From Candidatus Woesearchaeota archaeon (GTDB lineage: Archaea; Nanobdellota; Nanobdellia; Woesearchaeales; GW2011-AR9), in contig JABMOA010000084.1 of the NCBI GenBank assembly GCA_013204355.1, positions 1 through 5,016 on the forward strand: a DNA stretch of 5,016 nucleotides, written 5' to 3'. The translations under genes were made by a program, and so were the position numbers. Positions 4,622 to 5,016 of the stretch are shown piece by piece. Under the pieces are notes generated by a model that saw only the letters and a program-made list of their open reading frames with translations, had not been told where the DNA came from and made no database searches. Positions within the stretch are counted from its first letter, which is position 1. Every line of letters starts with the position of its first letter.

Positions 4622-4635
4622 TATTTTAAGAAAAC

Positions 4636-4671
4636 TTTATAACCAATCAAATTTTCTACAAAAAAGGTGAT
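4636..4671 (+). promoter_or_regulatory. TATA box and RBS of the small membrane protein gene
   Basis: The TATA box TTTATAA is at 4636-4642 and the likely transcript start is near 4665. GGTGAT at 4666-4671 matches the archaeal anti-Shine-Dalgarno sequence and lies 4 bases before the ATG at 4676. A GTG at 4667 inside this motif, 28 bases from the TATA box, could alternatively act as a leaderless start. Confidence 0.55.
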
Positions 4672-4675
4672 AATA

Positions 4676-4852
4676 ATGGCATTTGGAATGTTTATATGGG
4701 TATTAGGAATAATCGCGTTTCTATGGGTTGTAGCAGATATTATAAAATATCAGAAAAAGATGGATAGCATGCATAAAATTTTATGGATTGTAGCAGCATT
4801 CTTCTTTAGCATCATTACCGCGATTGTATATTACTTCGTTGTCAAGAAGTAA
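4676..4852 (+). CDS. Small two-helix membrane protein, PLDc_N-like
   Basis: This 58-residue integral membrane protein has two hydrophobic helices, about residues 3-21 (FGMFIWVLGIIAFLWVVAD) and 36-55 (ILWIVAAFFFSIITAIVYYF), joined by a short charged loop with KYQKKMDSMHK. A helix ending in D, then K-rich loop, then K-I-L-W-I and a final IVYYFVVKK matches the PLDc_N domain (phospholipase D/nuclease N-terminal membrane segment). This domain often occurs alone as a tiny protein of unknown function in bacteria and archaea. There is no catalytic HKD motif, so no phospholipase activity is implied. The ATG at 4676 is favoured by GGTGAT 4 bases upstream; GTG at 4667 would add three residues. It probably has its own promoter. 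The family call rests on the pattern only. Confidence 0.8.
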   Translation: MAFGMFIWVLGIIAFLWVVADIIKYQKKMDSMHKILWIVAAFFFSIITAIVYYFVVKK

Positions 4853-4875
4853 TTTTTTTCTTTTTTATTTTCTTA
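4853..4875 (+). terminator. T-rich terminator of the small membrane protein gene
   Basis: Right after the stop codon come three long runs of T separated by single C or A bases, with no stem before them. This fits archaeal intrinsic termination. Confidence 0.55.
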
Positions 4876-4882
4876 TAAGGAT

Positions 4883-5016
4883 GAGAAGCAATGTTTTATA
4901 GACCTCTTCTTTTTTTCTTTGGTATTAAAAACCATAAGACTTAGAAAATCTTTGAGGTATTAAAAGGTATCTTTTTGAAAAGAAAAAAAGAAGAGGTCTA
5001 TAAAACATTGCTTCTC
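4883..5016. repeat. 38-bp perfect inverted repeat with 58-bp spacer at the window end
   Basis: Bases 4883-4920 are the exact reverse complement of 4979-5016. The spacer (4921-4978) contains GGTATTAAAA twice (4921-4930 and 4956-4965) and GGTAT once more at 4966-4970. Each arm holds a TCTATAAAAC TATA-like sequence pointing away from the spacer. No gene is present. The right arm ends exactly at the last base, so it may extend further and any flanking duplication cannot be seen. It could be a second MITE-like element, a very long hairpin, or a fold-back artefact at a contig end. Confidence 0.75.

Noticed and set aside
4883..5016. CRISPR array or tandem repeat from the doubled GGTATTAAAA
   Set aside because: There are only two short copies inside the spacer of an inverted repeat, with no regular spacers or cas genes.

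Overview
The window looks like a piece of a small-genome archaeal chromosome, probably DPANN (Woesearchaeota or Pacearchaeota-like). The lineage is an inference; the archaeal assignment rests on four observations. (1) The DNA is AT-rich. (2) Promoters are archaeal in form: TTTATAAA-type boxes lie about 26-28 bases upstream of several start codons, which implies leaderless mRNAs. (3) One gene encodes an SRP RNA with an archaeal-type Alu domain. (4) Terminators are T-tracts. No rRNA, tRNA, CRISPR array or transposase gene was found.

Layout from left to right. A small protein with a C-terminal J domain lies on the minus strand (30-569). After a 248-bp intergenic region, the plus strand carries a secreted coiled-coil protein (818-1888) and a tiny, extremely acidic lipoprotein (1926-2144). 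The next block is all on the minus strand. Read in its direction of transcription, it holds a small GNAT acetyltransferase (3515-3844), a hicB-hicA toxin-antitoxin pair (3049-3478), the SRP RNA (2746-3012), and a RimJ/RimL-type GNAT acetyltransferase (2131-2691). On the plus strand, divergent from the small GNAT, is a complete glyoxalase II/ETHE1-like metallo-beta-lactamase-fold hydrolase (3899-4495). It is followed by a 112-bp transposase-less element with perfect terminal inverted repeats and an 8-bp target duplication (4510-4621), a short PLDc_N-like membrane protein (4676-4852), and a 38-bp perfect inverted repeat that ends exactly at the last base of the window.

Most genes appear to be transcribed singly, each with its own TATA box; hicBA is the only clear operon. 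The SRP RNA and the two exported proteins relate to protein targeting and the cell envelope, but nothing shows that they form one system. I see no clearly new multi-gene system. The most interesting signals are non-coding: the short mobile element, the terminal long inverted repeat, a symmetric TATA element placed to serve two divergent leaderless genes, helically spaced AAAGTA repeats before the coiled-coil gene, and the unusual UGGC tetraloop in the SRP RNA.
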